From positions 1 through 47,453 of the forward strand of contig JACAEI010000033.1 in the NCBI GenBank assembly GCA_013388905.1: a stretch of DNA of 47,453 nucleotides, written 5' to 3'. The notes below the pieces were generated by a model. The model worked only from the letters and a program-made list of their open reading frames with translations. It ran no database searches and was not told the DNA's origin. The translations under genes were made by a program, and so were the position numbers. Positions within the stretch are counted from its first letter, which is position 1, and each line of letters opens with the position of its first letter. This stretch comes from Candidatus Bathyarchaeota archaeon (GTDB lineage: Archaea > Thermoproteota > Bathyarchaeia > Bathyarchaeales > Bathycorpusculaceae). Shown piece after piece: positions 15,145-24,301 of this stretch.

Positions 15145-16038
15145 ATGCCATCACAACAAATCTTGCAAGAAAAAACAAGCGAAGTTGAGGAGATAACACA
15201 GCTAATAAAACAATATAACGTCATTGGAATTGCCAACCTTCAAAAGGTTAGGGCGTCGCAGCTTCAAGCATTCAAGAAAAACTTGGCAGATAAAGTCTAT
15301 ATGAGGGTAATAAAGAACACGCTTATGAAAATGGCCTTTGAAAAATGTAAGGACAAGGTTGACCCGGAAAAGCTTGCAGAATATTTGACAGGCTCGAATG
15401 TTTATCTTTTCACGAATTTGAACCCGTTTAAATTGAGCTTACTCTTGGAAAAAGGCAAAGTAAAAACAACAGCTAAAGCTGGAGATATAGCAGCTTTTGA
15501 TGTCATAGTTCCTGCGGGGAATACTGGGCAACCGCCTGGTCCAATCATCAGCCAGCTAAACGCTGTTGGATTGCCTACGCGAATTGAGTCTGGAAGCGTC
15601 TGGATAAACAAGGACACATTAGTCGTTAGAAAGGGCGAAGTGATCTCTGAAAGACTTGCAAGTGTATTGTCAAAGCTTGGTATAAAGCCCGTTGAAGCTG
15701 GGCTCTTGTTGAAGGTTGCGTATGATAACGGGTTGATAATGTCACACGAGCAACTGCTGATAGATGTAAATGCAACTAAACAGAACATTGAGAAGGCTTC
15801 TTCAGACGCATTTGCGCTGGCACTCAGCATAGCTTATCCTACAAAAGAAAACGCTGTTCTGCTTTTACTGGTTGCTCATCAAAAAGCCCACGCACTTGCA
15901 ATTAACGCAGCTATAATTACAAAAGAAACAGTGGCAGATTTAGTTAGAAAGGCACACATGGAAATGTTAAGCTTAAGTAGTAGATTACCTACCATAGAGG
16001 AAAAGACGGTGCCAACCGAGAAGTCTGAAAAAAGTTAA
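15145..16038 (+). CDS. rpl10: 50S ribosomal protein L10 (P0), lacking the usual acidic stalk tail
   Basis: A 297-residue protein. The rRNA-binding domain (KQYNVIGIANLQKVRASQLQAFKKNL... MRVIKNTLMKMA), the central domain (VPAGNTGQPPGPIISQLNAVGLPTRIESGSVWI) and the C-terminal spine that carries P1 dimers (LSIAYPTKENAVLLLLVAHQKAHALAINA) are all present. The chain then ends PTEKSEKS instead of the charged tail and L-F-G terminus that archaeal P0 proteins usually share with P1. Start ATG at 15145, behind GAGGAAGGAA. Confidence 0.93.
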   Translation: MPSQQILQEKTSEVEEITQLIKQYNVIGIANLQKVRASQLQAFKKNLADKVYMRVIKNTLMKMAFEKCKDKVDPEKLAEYLTGSNVYLFTNLNPFKLSLLLEKGKVKTTAKAGDIAAFDVIVPAGNTGQPPGPIISQLNAVGLPTRIESGSVWINKDTLVVRKGEVISERLASVLSKLGIKPVEAGLLLKVAYDNGLIMSHEQLLIDVNATKQNIEKASSDAFALALSIAYPTKENAVLLLLVAHQKAHALAINAAIITKETVADLVRKAHMEMLSLSSRLPTIEEKTVPTEKSEKS

Positions 16039-16065
16039 AATATCTGAATGGAGAGGTGAAATGAT

Positions 16066-16389
16066 ATGGAATACGTTTACGCTGCAATGCTCCTTCACAA
16101 AGCTGGAAAACAGGTAAATGAAGAAAACCTAACGCAAGTTTTGACGGCAGCAGGCATAAACGTCGACGCTATAAGAGTCAAAGCCTTAGTGGCTTCTTTA
16201 GCTGAAGTCAACATTGACGAAGCCCTCAAATCTGCTCCGACCATGATGACTGCACCAGCGTCTGCACCTGCGACAGCTACACCTACACCAGAAGCTAAAC
16301 CAAAAGGCGAAGAAAAGAAAAAGAAGGAAGAAGAAGAGAAAGCTAAAGAAGAAGCAGCACTTGAAGGACTAGGCGCACTATTTGGTTAA
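16066..16389 (+). CDS. rpl12: 50S ribosomal protein P1 (archaeal L12)
   Basis: A 107-residue protein: the dimerisation domain [34 protein letters not shown], an Ala/Pro/Thr hinge ([17 protein letters not shown]) and the charged tail ending GLGALFG, which contacts translation GTPases. Start ATG at 16066 with GGAGAGGTGA upstream. It closes the secE-spt5-L11-L1-L10-P1 operon and runs tail-to-tail into the presenilin-like gene 21 bp later. Confidence 0.95.
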   Translation: MEYVYAAMLLHKAGKQVNEENLTQVLTAAGINVDAIRVKALVASLAEVNIDEALKSAPTMMTAPASAPATATPTPEAKPKGEEKKKKEEEEKAKEEAALEGLGALFG

Positions 16390-16410
16390 AAGTTGATTTC
16401 TATTCCTTTT

Positions 16411-17439
16411 TTAGCTTGTTTCTTTCTGATGTGTTAGTTTTTTCCAGAGTATTAGTGGTAGCCACCCAGAGATAATCATCACTGTGCCTGGAAATGCTCT
16501 CAACTGATACGTTAGTAAGAAAGCCTCAAAAATAGAGAATGAGGCAGACATGGCAACAGTTGAAAGAATTGCAAAGTCTCTGCCATATTTTCGTAAAGTT
16601 TGTAAGGCAGTCAGCCCTGCGAAGAAGAAATCGCCTAAACCAAGCGACATCCAAATCAAATTCCCTCTAATTATTACTGGCGGAATAGTGCGTATAGTGA
16701 TAAGCATCGGGAGTTGGAGACCAGAAATATGACTTGCCGCAGAAACCATGGCACCAGTAACCAAAACAAGCACAACATCCATAATGGTGAGAAGTGCCAC
16801 AAAAATTAATGTAGTTTTCCATCTGAAAAGGCTTCCAAGATAAAGAATTATCAAAACCGCAAAAATAATTCCATAAACATTCAGCAGATATGGAAACCAT
16901 ATGGGTGTTCCGCTGAAAAACAAATATAGAAATATGAAAAGCGCCGGTGGCATTACTGCTAAGTACCACCGTTCCTGTGTGCTTGTCCTATACACATCGT
17001 ATAATAGTACTATAAAGGTGAAAGCGGAGAAGCAGAAAAAGGCTAAAGCGCTATAAATTATTAAGCTATTTACAGCTAAGCCGAATAGGCTGACTGTTGC
17101 AGCAGTAAAGCTGACTACGAGGAATGCGATGCAGAAGAGCCTTGCTTTGGTTTTTTGGAAGTCTGAGAAAATATAGGTGAATACGAAAAGTAGCGTAGAA
17201 TAGGAGAAAAGAAAAATCGTCATGATAGCCATTTGCGGAATAAACACTATAAGCGATACTGCAACGCTTATTGCTGCAACGAGCAAGATGGCGTCTCGAA
17301 CACGGAACTCTTTTTCTTCAAAAACTTTTTTCATTTTTCCTTCTACTTTTTTGTCCAAAAACATTGCGGCTATGATAACTGCGAAAAGTGTCAAGGGCAT
17401 GGCTATATCGAAATTCATAAGCGCACATAAGCAAAACAA
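16411..17439 (-). CDS. Presenilin/signal-peptide-peptidase-like intramembrane aspartyl protease
   Basis: A 342-residue protein with about nine hydrophobic segments. The two expected catalytic aspartates are visible: Asp221 in LLTIMDVVLV (family pattern Y/F-D) and Asp270 in SLGLGDFFFAG (family G-x-G-D). A C-terminal RAFPGT segment sits where presenilins have the P-A-L motif. The substitution of Met for the usual Tyr before Asp221 is a small departure. Archaeal members (PSH) cleave membrane-embedded peptides; the substrate here is unknown. ATG at 17439 or at 17418 could start it. Convergent with the P1 operon. Confidence 0.7.
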   Translation of the reverse strand: MFCLCALMNFDIAMPLTLFAVIIAAMFLDKKVEGKMKKVFEEKEFRVRDAILLVAAISVAVSLIVFIPQMAIMTIFLFSYSTLLFVFTYIFSDFQKTKARLFCIAFLVVSFTAATVSLFGLAVNSLIIYSALAFFCFSAFTFIVLLYDVYRTSTQERWYLAVMPPALFIFLYLFFSGTPIWFPYLLNVYGIIFAVLIILYLGSLFRWKTTLIFVALLTIMDVVLVLVTGAMVSAASHISGLQLPMLITIRTIPPVIIRGNLIWMSLGLGDFFFAGLTALQTLRKYGRDFAILSTVAMSASFSIFEAFLLTYQLRAFPGTVMIISGWLPLILWKKLTHQKETS

Positions 17440-17450
17440 ACATTTAAGTC

Positions 17451-18290
17451 TTAAAAACCAAAATGCGCGTTTAAAATAGCCAAAGAAGCGAAAAGTGCTT
17501 CTTCTGTTCGAATGGTTTCTGTTCCTTGCGAAGGAACCATATTAACAACAAAATCTGTAATATCATCAAGACTGAGTCCCTCTTGCTTAGCGATTTCATA
17601 TAGACCTTGTGTAGGCGCGCCAAAGACAACAAGAATCCTGTTTGCTTTTTCCCATTTTTCAGTCATTTTGGCAGCTACATGGGTGAAGGGGGCACCATAT
17701 TTAGAAGTGGCGACAATTAAGTCAAAATCTTCACTTCTCACGGCTTTTCCAAGTGAATTATGCTCAACGGCAATCTTGTAGCCCCAGTAACTTGGTATTT
17801 CATCACGATTTGCAAGTTCAACCTCAATCTGCTTTTCGATTTTTGTGATTCTGACCGTGACTCGGCGATTTCTATGAAGCTTTTTGTTTATGAATAATGC
17901 GGGTTTTTCAACGCCTATGTCTATGAGTGTGCCTTCACCCGTTTCGGATAATGTTACGCCCTCTCGGTATTCGTCTATTTTTAAGTCCTTGATTCTGCGG
18001 TTTAATGGATGATGTGGTGTTCGTAGGGGCGGAAGTATACCAGCATAGCGCAACTGTGGTCTGAGCTTGAAAAGTCTTTTCCGCAGATATTGCGGTGTCT
18101 CCATATATGATAGTAACAAAGCGATTAGGTCCATCTCAGCTCTTTGATTAACTTTTGGATTATCTGGGTAAACTATTATTTCATTAACTCTGAAGATTGC
18201 GGCAGCTCTTCCAATCAAACCGATTTTTGATGTTTTTTCACGTAAATGTGGTGTGTCAGAAACAACGGAAGCCGGTATCGCTATACACAT
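17451..18290 (-). CDS. SPOUT-family RNA methyltransferase (DUF171/C9orf114 type)
   Basis: About 280 residues from MCIAIPASVVSDTPHLREKT. Family features: the KIGLIGRAAAIFRVNEIIVYPDN opening strand, the central OB-like insert (TLIDIGVEKPALFIN... RVTVRITK), and the C-terminal knot with ILVVFGAPTQGLYEIA and DFVVNMVPSQGTETIRTEEALFASLAILN. This matches the Methyltrn_RNA_3 group; human C9orf114 (SPOUT1) methylates rRNA or spindle-linked RNA, and archaeal members probably act on rRNA. The frame is open to 18347, but family resemblance starts near the ATG at 18290; a TTG at 18305 is an alternative. Confidence 0.85.
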   Translation of the reverse strand: MCIAIPASVVSDTPHLREKTSKIGLIGRAAAIFRVNEIIVYPDNPKVNQRAEMDLIALLLSYMETPQYLRKRLFKLRPQLRYAGILPPLRTPHHPLNRRIKDLKIDEYREGVTLSETGEGTLIDIGVEKPALFINKKLHRNRRVTVRITKIEKQIEVELANRDEIPSYWGYKIAVEHNSLGKAVRSEDFDLIVATSKYGAPFTHVAAKMTEKWEKANRILVVFGAPTQGLYEIAKQEGLSLDDITDFVVNMVPSQGTETIRTEEALFASLAILNAHFGF

Positions 18291-18386
18291 TCTTTTCTTA
18301 TCCAATCCTTTTCGCCTCTTTCTTTGAAATATTATTATGATGTGCACTTCTTTTAAAAGCTAAAAGCACAATATGAAGAATTATAA

Positions 18387-19517
18387 TTGATTAAGCGGGA
18401 AACAAACTTGTCGACAACAATTCTGGATGATATAGGCGCAATTAGAAAAATCGACAAAAGCGACATGCTCCCCTTCTGTGTTGACGCGTCAACGCATTAT
18501 AAAAGAGACGCGAAATATGCAAAAGCATTCTCAGTGGACTATCCCAAACCAAAATCCATCATTGTTGCTGGCATGGGCGGCTCCGCAATTGGCGGAGAGC
18601 TTTTGAAAGATTGGGCAATAGATAAGCTTACAGTTCCTATTGAGGTTTGCAGAGAATATTCTCTACCAGCATATGTAGACAGAGACACTTTGGTTTTCAT
18701 TACAAGTTATTCTGGAGAAACAGAAGAATCCTTAAGCGCATTTCTGGAGGCAATAAAACGGAAATGCATGATAGTCTGCATAAGCTCTGGTGGAACACTG
18801 CAAAAATTCGCAGAAAAACTAGCTATTCCACATTTAAAGGTTCCCTCTGGAATGGCTCCACGTGCAACCCTTCCATACCTATTCACGCCCTTGATTATAA
18901 TATTAGAGAAAATTGGTCTAGTTTCGAAGGTTGTTTTGGAAATTTCTGAAACTGTCAAAGTGTTAAAGCAGGTTAGTGAGGATAATTCGCCTGAAAAGCC
19001 ATTAAATGACAATTTTTCTAAGAAATTAGCTTCAGACATTTGTGGCACAACTCCTGTGGTTTATGGATTTGGTTTTTATCGTGCCGTCGCTCAACGTTTC
19101 AAGACTCAGTTTAATGAAAATAGCAAGGTTCCAGCTAAATGGGAATTTTTCCCTGAGCTTAATCATAATGAAATCGTTGGCTGGGAAGGTGTGCAAAAAC
19201 TTGCTAAGTATTTCTCTATAATCTTCATCAGAGACAATGATGAACCAACAGTTCTAAGGCAAAGAATAGAAACCACCAAAGACTTGATAAGCAACGAATC
19301 AGTGAAAACGTTCGAAGTTTATAGCATTGGCAAAAGCAGATTAGCGAAGATGACGTCGGTTATTTGTGTTGGCGATTTTACGAGTGTTTATTTGGCTATT
19401 TTGCGCAGGATAGATCCAACACCGGTAAAAACTATAACCTTATTGAAGGAGAGAGTCAAACAGAGCGGTGTAAAGGAAAAAGTGATACGTGAACTGCAGA
19501 AGATTGTGAAAGAATAG
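18387..19517 (+). CDS. Bifunctional phosphoglucose/phosphomannose isomerase
   Basis: A 376-residue two-SIS-domain sugar isomerase. Motifs: VAGMGGSAIGGELL (phosphosugar loop), FITSYSGETEESL, a catalytic-region ELNHNEIVGWEG, and the closing RIDPTPVKTITLLKERVKQSG. The archaeal PGI/PMI family interconverts fructose-6-phosphate with glucose-6-phosphate and mannose-6-phosphate. Glucose-6-phosphate is also the substrate of the inositol-phosphate synthase encoded next door in convergent orientation. Start TTG at 18387 or 18408; the upstream sequence does not settle it. Confidence 0.9.
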   Translation: MIKRETNLSTTILDDIGAIRKIDKSDMLPFCVDASTHYKRDAKYAKAFSVDYPKPKSIIVAGMGGSAIGGELLKDWAIDKLTVPIEVCREYSLPAYVDRDTLVFITSYSGETEESLSAFLEAIKRKCMIVCISSGGTLQKFAEKLAIPHLKVPSGMAPRATLPYLFTPLIIILEKIGLVSKVVLEISETVKVLKQVSEDNSPEKPLNDNFSKKLASDICGTTPVVYGFGFYRAVAQRFKTQFNENSKVPAKWEFFPELNHNEIVGWEGVQKLAKYFSIIFIRDNDEPTVLRQRIETTKDLISNESVKTFEVYSIGKSRLAKMTSVICVGDFTSVYLAILRRIDPTPVKTITLLKERVKQSGVKEKVIRELQKIVKE

Positions 19518-19529
19518 GCATAAGCTTGT

Positions 19530-20591
19530 TTAGACGTTGTTTGCTATGAACTCCGCGAACATTGTCTCGGCTGTTTCAAGCGGCACCATCTGCGGCGGAT
19601 GTTTAAACGCGTAAGCACATACAGGCTGTATAGCTCCCTTCATCTGTTTATTCAAGGCGATTTTAACAGCTCTTATAACATCGAACAAAACAGAACCAGC
19701 ATTTGGCGCATCCACAGTTGAAAGTTTAAGGTCAATTTGCATAGGTGTTTTGCTGAAGTATAATCCTCTTATCCAGAAGTAACTGTCGCGTCTGTTTTGG
19801 AGAAAATCCACATAATCCATCGAACCAGCAACCACTTCTGCTTTGTAGGGTAAAGTAGCTTCCACAGACTTTGTCTTAACAGCTCTTTTCACATCTCTGG
19901 TTCTTTCTAATGTGTCTAGGGATTCTGTGCCGCCGCCAACATCAAGCTGATAAGTTTCAGTTATACGAACGCCATTTAACGAAAGCAACTTCAGCAAAGT
20001 CTTATGCAGCGTTGTTGCACCCACCTGGTCGATTAAATCGTCGCCCACAAGTGGTAGTTCAGCCTTTTCGAAACGTTTAGCCCACGCAACGTCACTGGCA
20101 ATAAAGGTTGGCGTAGCATTCACGAAAGCGCAGCCAGCACCAAGCGCTTGCTCTGCGTAAAATTGAGAAGCCTTCACAGCCCCGCTTGGGAGCAAATTGA
20201 GCATAATCTCTGCATTGCTTTCTTTTAGTATATTCGCGACGTCTGTTTCTGGTTGATTGCTTATCTGTATCACGTTTCTAATATATTCACCGACACCATC
20301 CAGAATTGGACCTTTATGCACAATAACGTCAGACGGCGAAACATCGATTATTTTAGGAGCATTGTTCGGCTGCGCAAAAATAGCCTTGGACAAGTCTTTC
20401 CCAACTTTTCTGCTGTCAATGTCAAAGGCTGCTACTATCTGCATGTCTTTTGGGTGAAAACCGCCCAGAACTAGATGGCGCAATCCAATGGCTTCGTCTT
20501 CTTTTTTACTGTTGCCATAATATTGTAAGCCTTGAACAAGAGCTGATGCACAGTTTCCAACGCCTATTAAGGCAACTTTTATTTTGGGCAT
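19530..20591 (-). CDS. ino1: myo-Inositol-1-phosphate synthase
   Basis: A 353-residue protein. The NAD-binding loop is KVALIGVGNCASALVQGLQYY; later family segments include DIDSRKVGKDL, NLLPSGAVKASQFYAEQAL, CAFVNATPTFIAS, GDDLIDQVGATTLHKTLL and MQIDLKLSTVDAPNAGSVLFDVIRAVKIA. The enzyme turns glucose-6-phosphate into inositol-1-phosphate. In archaea this feeds archaetidylinositol lipids, which fits the UbiA-type lipid gene and the IMPase elsewhere in the window. ATG at 20591. It ends 12 bp from the end of the PGI/PMI gene. Confidence 0.94.
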   Translation of the reverse strand: MPKIKVALIGVGNCASALVQGLQYYGNSKKEDEAIGLRHLVLGGFHPKDMQIVAAFDIDSRKVGKDLSKAIFAQPNNAPKIIDVSPSDVIVHKGPILDGVGEYIRNVIQISNQPETDVANILKESNAEIMLNLLPSGAVKASQFYAEQALGAGCAFVNATPTFIASDVAWAKRFEKAELPLVGDDLIDQVGATTLHKTLLKLLSLNGVRITETYQLDVGGGTESLDTLERTRDVKRAVKTKSVEATLPYKAEVVAGSMDYVDFLQNRRDSYFWIRGLYFSKTPMQIDLKLSTVDAPNAGSVLFDVIRAVKIALNKQMKGAIQPVCAYAFKHPPQMVPLETAETMFAEFIANNV

Positions 20592-20670
20592 TTCGCTTGC
20601 ACCTTTTCTGGCTTTCCTTATTTCACGATTGTCTTATAAAATTCTATGCCACTTTATAGCTTAAGTGGAG

Positions 20671-20856
20671 ATGCCTCAAATGAAGGCTTGGTTAGATGTT
20701 GCTTTATTGCGTTGTCCAGAATGTGGGCGTTACTATGTGGATGCGTCGTGGTATGTTATTGAAATGGAATCAGACATCGAGTGTGGACATTGCGGAACAG
20801 AATTTAACAGCAGAAAACATGCGACAGACCGTGCAATGCTTGACATTTGGAATTGA
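20671..20856 (+). CDS. Small zinc-ribbon protein, unknown function
   Basis: A 61-residue protein with two Cys pairs, RCPECGRYY and ECGHCGTEF, about 25 residues apart, giving a likely zinc ribbon. The C terminus is basic then ends AMLDIWN. I do not recognise a named family. Candidate starts are GTG 20665, ATG 20671 and ATG 20680. A TATA-like CTTTATAGC at 20651-20659 is so close that the mRNA is probably leaderless, favouring the later ATGs. It is divergent from ino1. Confidence 0.6.
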   Translation: MPQMKAWLDVALLRCPECGRYYVDASWYVIEMESDIECGHCGTEFNSRKHATDRAMLDIWN

Positions 20857-20961
20857 AATAACATAACAAATTATCCCTCAACATTCAAATGCCTCTGCTT
20901 TGAAGAACATCCGAAGTTTTTTTATGCTCCACTGGATAAACATCATGTTGAGGAGAATAGT

Positions 20962-21201
20962 TTGGAGGCATACATTCTCATCAGCACAGAACCAGGCATA
21001 ATATGGAAAGTTGCAGAGGCCACACTTAAAATAGAAGGCGTCAAAATGGCAAGCGCAGTAACTGGGCAATTTGATGCCGTAGCCTATGTAGAATTCACAA
21101 AAATGGAAGACCTTAGAAAAATTATCGATGAAATCCAACGCCTCAAAGGCGTACGTCGAACCCAGACTCTCATAGCCATCCCTCCTACAGTTCGAGAGTA
21201 G
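20962..21201 (+). CDS. Stand-alone Lrp/AsnC ligand-binding (RAM/ACT-like) domain protein
   Basis: A 79-residue protein that is only the regulation-of-amino-acid-metabolism domain of Lrp/AsnC factors: AYILISTEPGIIWKVAEATLKIEGVKMASAVTGQFDAVAYVEF, then IIDEIQRLKGVRRTQTLIAI. No helix-turn-helix is encoded. Single-RAM proteins are thought to bind small ligands and either oligomerise alone or pair with full Lrp proteins. The start is TTG at 20962, behind GAGGAG with 6 nt spacing. The role is unknown. Confidence 0.85.
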   Translation: MEAYILISTEPGIIWKVAEATLKIEGVKMASAVTGQFDAVAYVEFTKMEDLRKIIDEIQRLKGVRRTQTLIAIPPTVRE

Positions 21202-21296
21202 ATTAAATTAGAAAATAGGATTCCAAATGTTTAAGACTGAAGTGGGGCTCATCGAGAATTGGAAAGGCTTCCCATTAGAAGCAACAACTGAGACGC

Positions 21297-22370
21297 TCAA
21301 TCAGATGTTAACATCTCAATTGGTACATAGTCCTCGGATATATTAGACCTTTGAAGTACGTCCTTCCACAGCTCTAATCCTTTTTTTGTTCGCCATTTTT
21401 GTGGGGCTCGTAAGCCTAGAATGACTAATTTTTCTCCTTTTTCGATTTTTTCTGCGGTTATACATTTGCCAGTTTCTGGATGCACGGGCGTGATGATGTC
21501 TGGAGCGATTGCAGCTAATGCTCCGTTTTTGTAGGCAACTAGTACCTCGTTTTTGGCTTTAAAGGCAAATGTGTTTTTAGCGTATTCCTTTATCCCCCGA
21601 AGTTTTGTTCCAATAAAAGTGAAACCTGCTTCTGTATTCCGTTCCACATGTTCCACAACACCATCAAAAAGCTTAAAGCCCATAGTTTCTTTCAGAACCG
21701 CCTTTATTGGTTCAACTGTGGTTCTTAAGAGCTTTCCAATTCTGATAGACTTTGATAAACCCAGCTGGATGGGTGAAGTTCTGGTTTGTGCTCCAGTTAG
21801 AATTCTTCTGGCTGTGTAGGCGCTTTGATTCCATTCTGCCGCTAGGATACGGGTAATTCTTTCAGCTGCTCTCGAGTCAGCTGTTTCTTTTACAATGACT
21901 ACGTTTTTGGCGTGAAGGTCGGAAACAGCCATCGGAGTTATGGGGATACCATCAATGGTATAAACCTTCAAATGAACTTCTGGGACAGATCTGCCTGCTC
22001 CATCAGCATCAACAACTGGAATGTTGCATCTGGCGGCAACATCAACCGCCGCCAATGTGTTAAAACCACCCAACTCTACTGGAAGCGTGGCATAAGCAGA
22101 AAAACTAGCATATTCCTCTAAAACCTTCAAAGTTTTTACAGCTGCTTCTGAATCATACTCTATTGCTGTTGTGGCGCCCACACATGCAAAATTTACAACT
22201 TTGGCTTTTTCTGGCACTTCTGAAGATTCTATGAGTTTAACATTGTAACCTTGAGAAACTAGCTTGTCAGCTATATTGTAGCCTAATTCTGGGTCTCCGC
22301 CTCCTCCAGCGGAAAAAATTGCGGCACCATCTACCAAATCCAGCAAGTCTTGATGGCTTAAGATTTTCAC
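21297..22370 (-). CDS. DUF917 family protein (hydantoinase/oxoprolinase-associated type)
   Basis: About 357 residues. DUF917 features: LSHQDLLDLVDGAAIFSAGGGGDPELGYN, VNFACVGATTAIEYDSE, PVELGGFNTLAAVDVAARCNIPVVDADGAGRSVPE and ITPMAVSDLHAKNVVIV. Family members are usually paired with hydantoinase/oxoprolinase subunits, but no such gene lies nearby. The frame is open to 22475, yet GTG at 22370 is preferred: an AGGAGGT sequence lies about 8 nt upstream, and the upstream residues would overlap the promoter region shared with divergent glyS. Confidence 0.85.
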   Translation of the reverse strand: MKILSHQDLLDLVDGAAIFSAGGGGDPELGYNIADKLVSQGYNVKLIESSEVPEKAKVVNFACVGATTAIEYDSEAAVKTLKVLEEYASFSAYATLPVELGGFNTLAAVDVAARCNIPVVDADGAGRSVPEVHLKVYTIDGIPITPMAVSDLHAKNVVIVKETADSRAAERITRILAAEWNQSAYTARRILTGAQTRTSPIQLGLSKSIRIGKLLRTTVEPIKAVLKETMGFKLFDGVVEHVERNTEAGFTFIGTKLRGIKEYAKNTFAFKAKNEVLVAYKNGALAAIAPDIITPVHPETGKCITAEKIEKGEKLVILGLRAPQKWRTKKGLELWKDVLQRSNISEDYVPIEMLTSD

Positions 22371-22444
22371 ACTTTGCACCTCCTTCTTGCTAGTTTGAAA
22401 ATTTATTATTAAGTAAGTCTTAAAGTCTTTTACATTCACCAGTA

Positions 22445-24223
22445 ATGAGGTTGAACAGGTTGCCAAACGAAACAAAAGCCACTGACAAGTTCACGATAAT
22501 TGACGAGTTAGCACGCCGAAGAGGCTTCTTTTGGCAATCCAACGATATATACGGCGGTGTTGCTGGCTTCGCAACTTACGGTCCATTAGGAGCAAAACTT
22601 AAACAAAATATTGAAAGAAAACTGAGAGAGCTTTTCGTAAACAAGCTTGGAATTCTAGAAATCGAATCGCCAATAATCACCCCGGCAAAAGTTTTCGAAG
22701 CCTCAGGTCACGTAGATCACTTTAAAGAACCCATGGTCGAATGCCTAAAATGCAAAAAACGATTTCGCGCCGACCATTTACTTCAAGAGTTTGCAAAAAT
22801 TGACGAATCAGAATCTGAAAAAATGGGTCTAAAAGAACTTAAAGAAGCCATTGAAAAACACAACATCAAGTGCTCAGAATGTGGCGGCACTCTAGGCGAG
22901 CCAAAACTATTCTTAACCATGTTCAAAACCACGATAGGACCATATTCACAAGCAATTGGTTATGGAAGACCCGAAGCGGCACAAGGCATATTTGTGGAGT
23001 TTAGACGTCTTTACGAGATGGCTCGGGAGAAGCTTCCTTTCGGTGTCTTGCAGATTGGTCATGCCTTGAGGAACGAGATTTCGCCAAGGCAAGGTTTGAT
23101 AAGGTTAAGAGAATTCACTATAGTAGACTTAGAGTTTTTCTTCGACCCTGAAGAGCCAGATTGTCTCTTATTGAAGGATGTTGAAAACGAAAAATTGCAT
23201 CTTTTTCTGGCTGAGGCTAAACTACGTGGCTCTGAGGAGATTACTGATGTTACAGTTAAAGAAGCATTGAGGAAAGGTTACATTAAGACTGAGTGGCAAG
23301 CTTTTTTCATGGCATGCTTTCAGAAACTGGTCGAAGATTTAGGTGTTCCAGCAGAGAAGCAACGATTTATAGAAAAGCTTCCTTGGGAAAGAGCACACTA
23401 CTCCATTCAAAGTTTTGATCAACAATTTTATGATGAACGTTGGGGTTGGACAGAAGTTTCTGGGCACGCATACAGAACAGATTATGATTTGAAGAGGCAC
23501 ATGGAATTTAGCGGTCAAGATATGCGGGTTTACAAGGAATACGAGAAACCTGTTGAAAGAGAGCAATTGGTTATAAAGCCTATTATGGCTAGGTTGGGGC
23601 CAACTTTCAAAAAGGATGCTGCTGCAGTGGCAAAGATGCTTTCAAAAGCCAACGCAGAAGAGATTAAAGTGTCCATTGAGAAAAGTGGTCACTATATGCT
23701 TGGAAAATACAAGGTTCTGCCAGAACACATGGAAATTCAGCGCCAAAAGGTTGTTGAACGTGGAAGACGTTTCATCCCACATGTTGTTGAGCCAAGTGTA
23801 GGTTCTGACAGGCTTGTTTACGTAGCTCTCGAGTATGCATACCGCGTTAAAGATGACAGGACATTGTTAAGCTTTCCAAGAGACATAGCACCAATACAGA
23901 TTGGAATTTATCCGCTTGTGAGCAAGGATGGACTGCCAGAAAAGGCATCAGAGCTGCATGAGATGTTGCTTGATGAAGGTTTCATTGTTGATTATGATGA
24001 GGCAGGCTCCATTGGCAGAAGATATGCACGTGCTGACGAAATTGGCATACCTTTAGGCATAACGGTAGATTATGATACACTTAAAGATAATACAGTAACT
24101 ATTCGTGACCGCGATTCTTGGAGACAAGTTAGAAGCTCAATTGAAGCCTTACCAGAGCTTTTATGCAAATATTTTAAGTGGAAAATCAATTTTGAGGATT
24201 TAGGTAAACCATTTAAAGGCTGA
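22445..24223 (+). CDS. glyS: Glycyl-tRNA synthetase (archaeal/eukaryal class II type)
   Basis: A 592-residue protein. The glycine-type motif 1 region RRGFFWQSNDIYGGVAGFATYGPLG, a zinc-ribbon-like insert with CLKCKKRF and CSECGG, motif 2 (LPFGVLQIGHALRNEISPRQGLIRLREFTIVDLEFFF), motif 3 near PSVGSDRLVYVALEYAY and the anticodon-binding domain from about 480 (IAPIQIGIYPLV... GIPLGITVDYDTLKDNTVTIRDRDS). It charges tRNA-Gly. ATG at 22445; divergent from the DUF917 gene. Confidence 0.95.
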   Translation: MRLNRLPNETKATDKFTIIDELARRRGFFWQSNDIYGGVAGFATYGPLGAKLKQNIERKLRELFVNKLGILEIESPIITPAKVFEASGHVDHFKEPMVECLKCKKRFRADHLLQEFAKIDESESEKMGLKELKEAIEKHNIKCSECGGTLGEPKLFLTMFKTTIGPYSQAIGYGRPEAAQGIFVEFRRLYEMAREKLPFGVLQIGHALRNEISPRQGLIRLREFTIVDLEFFFDPEEPDCLLLKDVENEKLHLFLAEAKLRGSEEITDVTVKEALRKGYIKTEWQAFFMACFQKLVEDLGVPAEKQRFIEKLPWERAHYSIQSFDQQFYDERWGWTEVSGHAYRTDYDLKRHMEFSGQDMRVYKEYEKPVEREQLVIKPIMARLGPTFKKDAAAVAKMLSKANAEEIKVSIEKSGHYMLGKYKVLPEHMEIQRQKVVERGRRFIPHVVEPSVGSDRLVYVALEYAYRVKDDRTLLSFPRDIAPIQIGIYPLVSKDGLPEKASELHEMLLDEGFIVDYDEAGSIGRRYARADEIGIPLGITVDYDTLKDNTVTIRDRDSWRQVRSSIEALPELLCKYFKWKINFEDLGKPFKG

Positions 24224-24301
24224 GTTTTTACGTTAGCTTTTTTAACACAACAGCATATCTAATGTTAAAGAAACTAGCGATGAATTTGCGGGGGAAAAGA
24301 C

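Noticed and set aside
21227-21346. Small plus-strand frame (39 codons, MFKTEVGLIENWKGF) before the DUF917 gene
   Set aside because: Half of it overlaps the opposite-strand DUF917 coding end, there is no clear ribosome-binding site, and no family was recognised.
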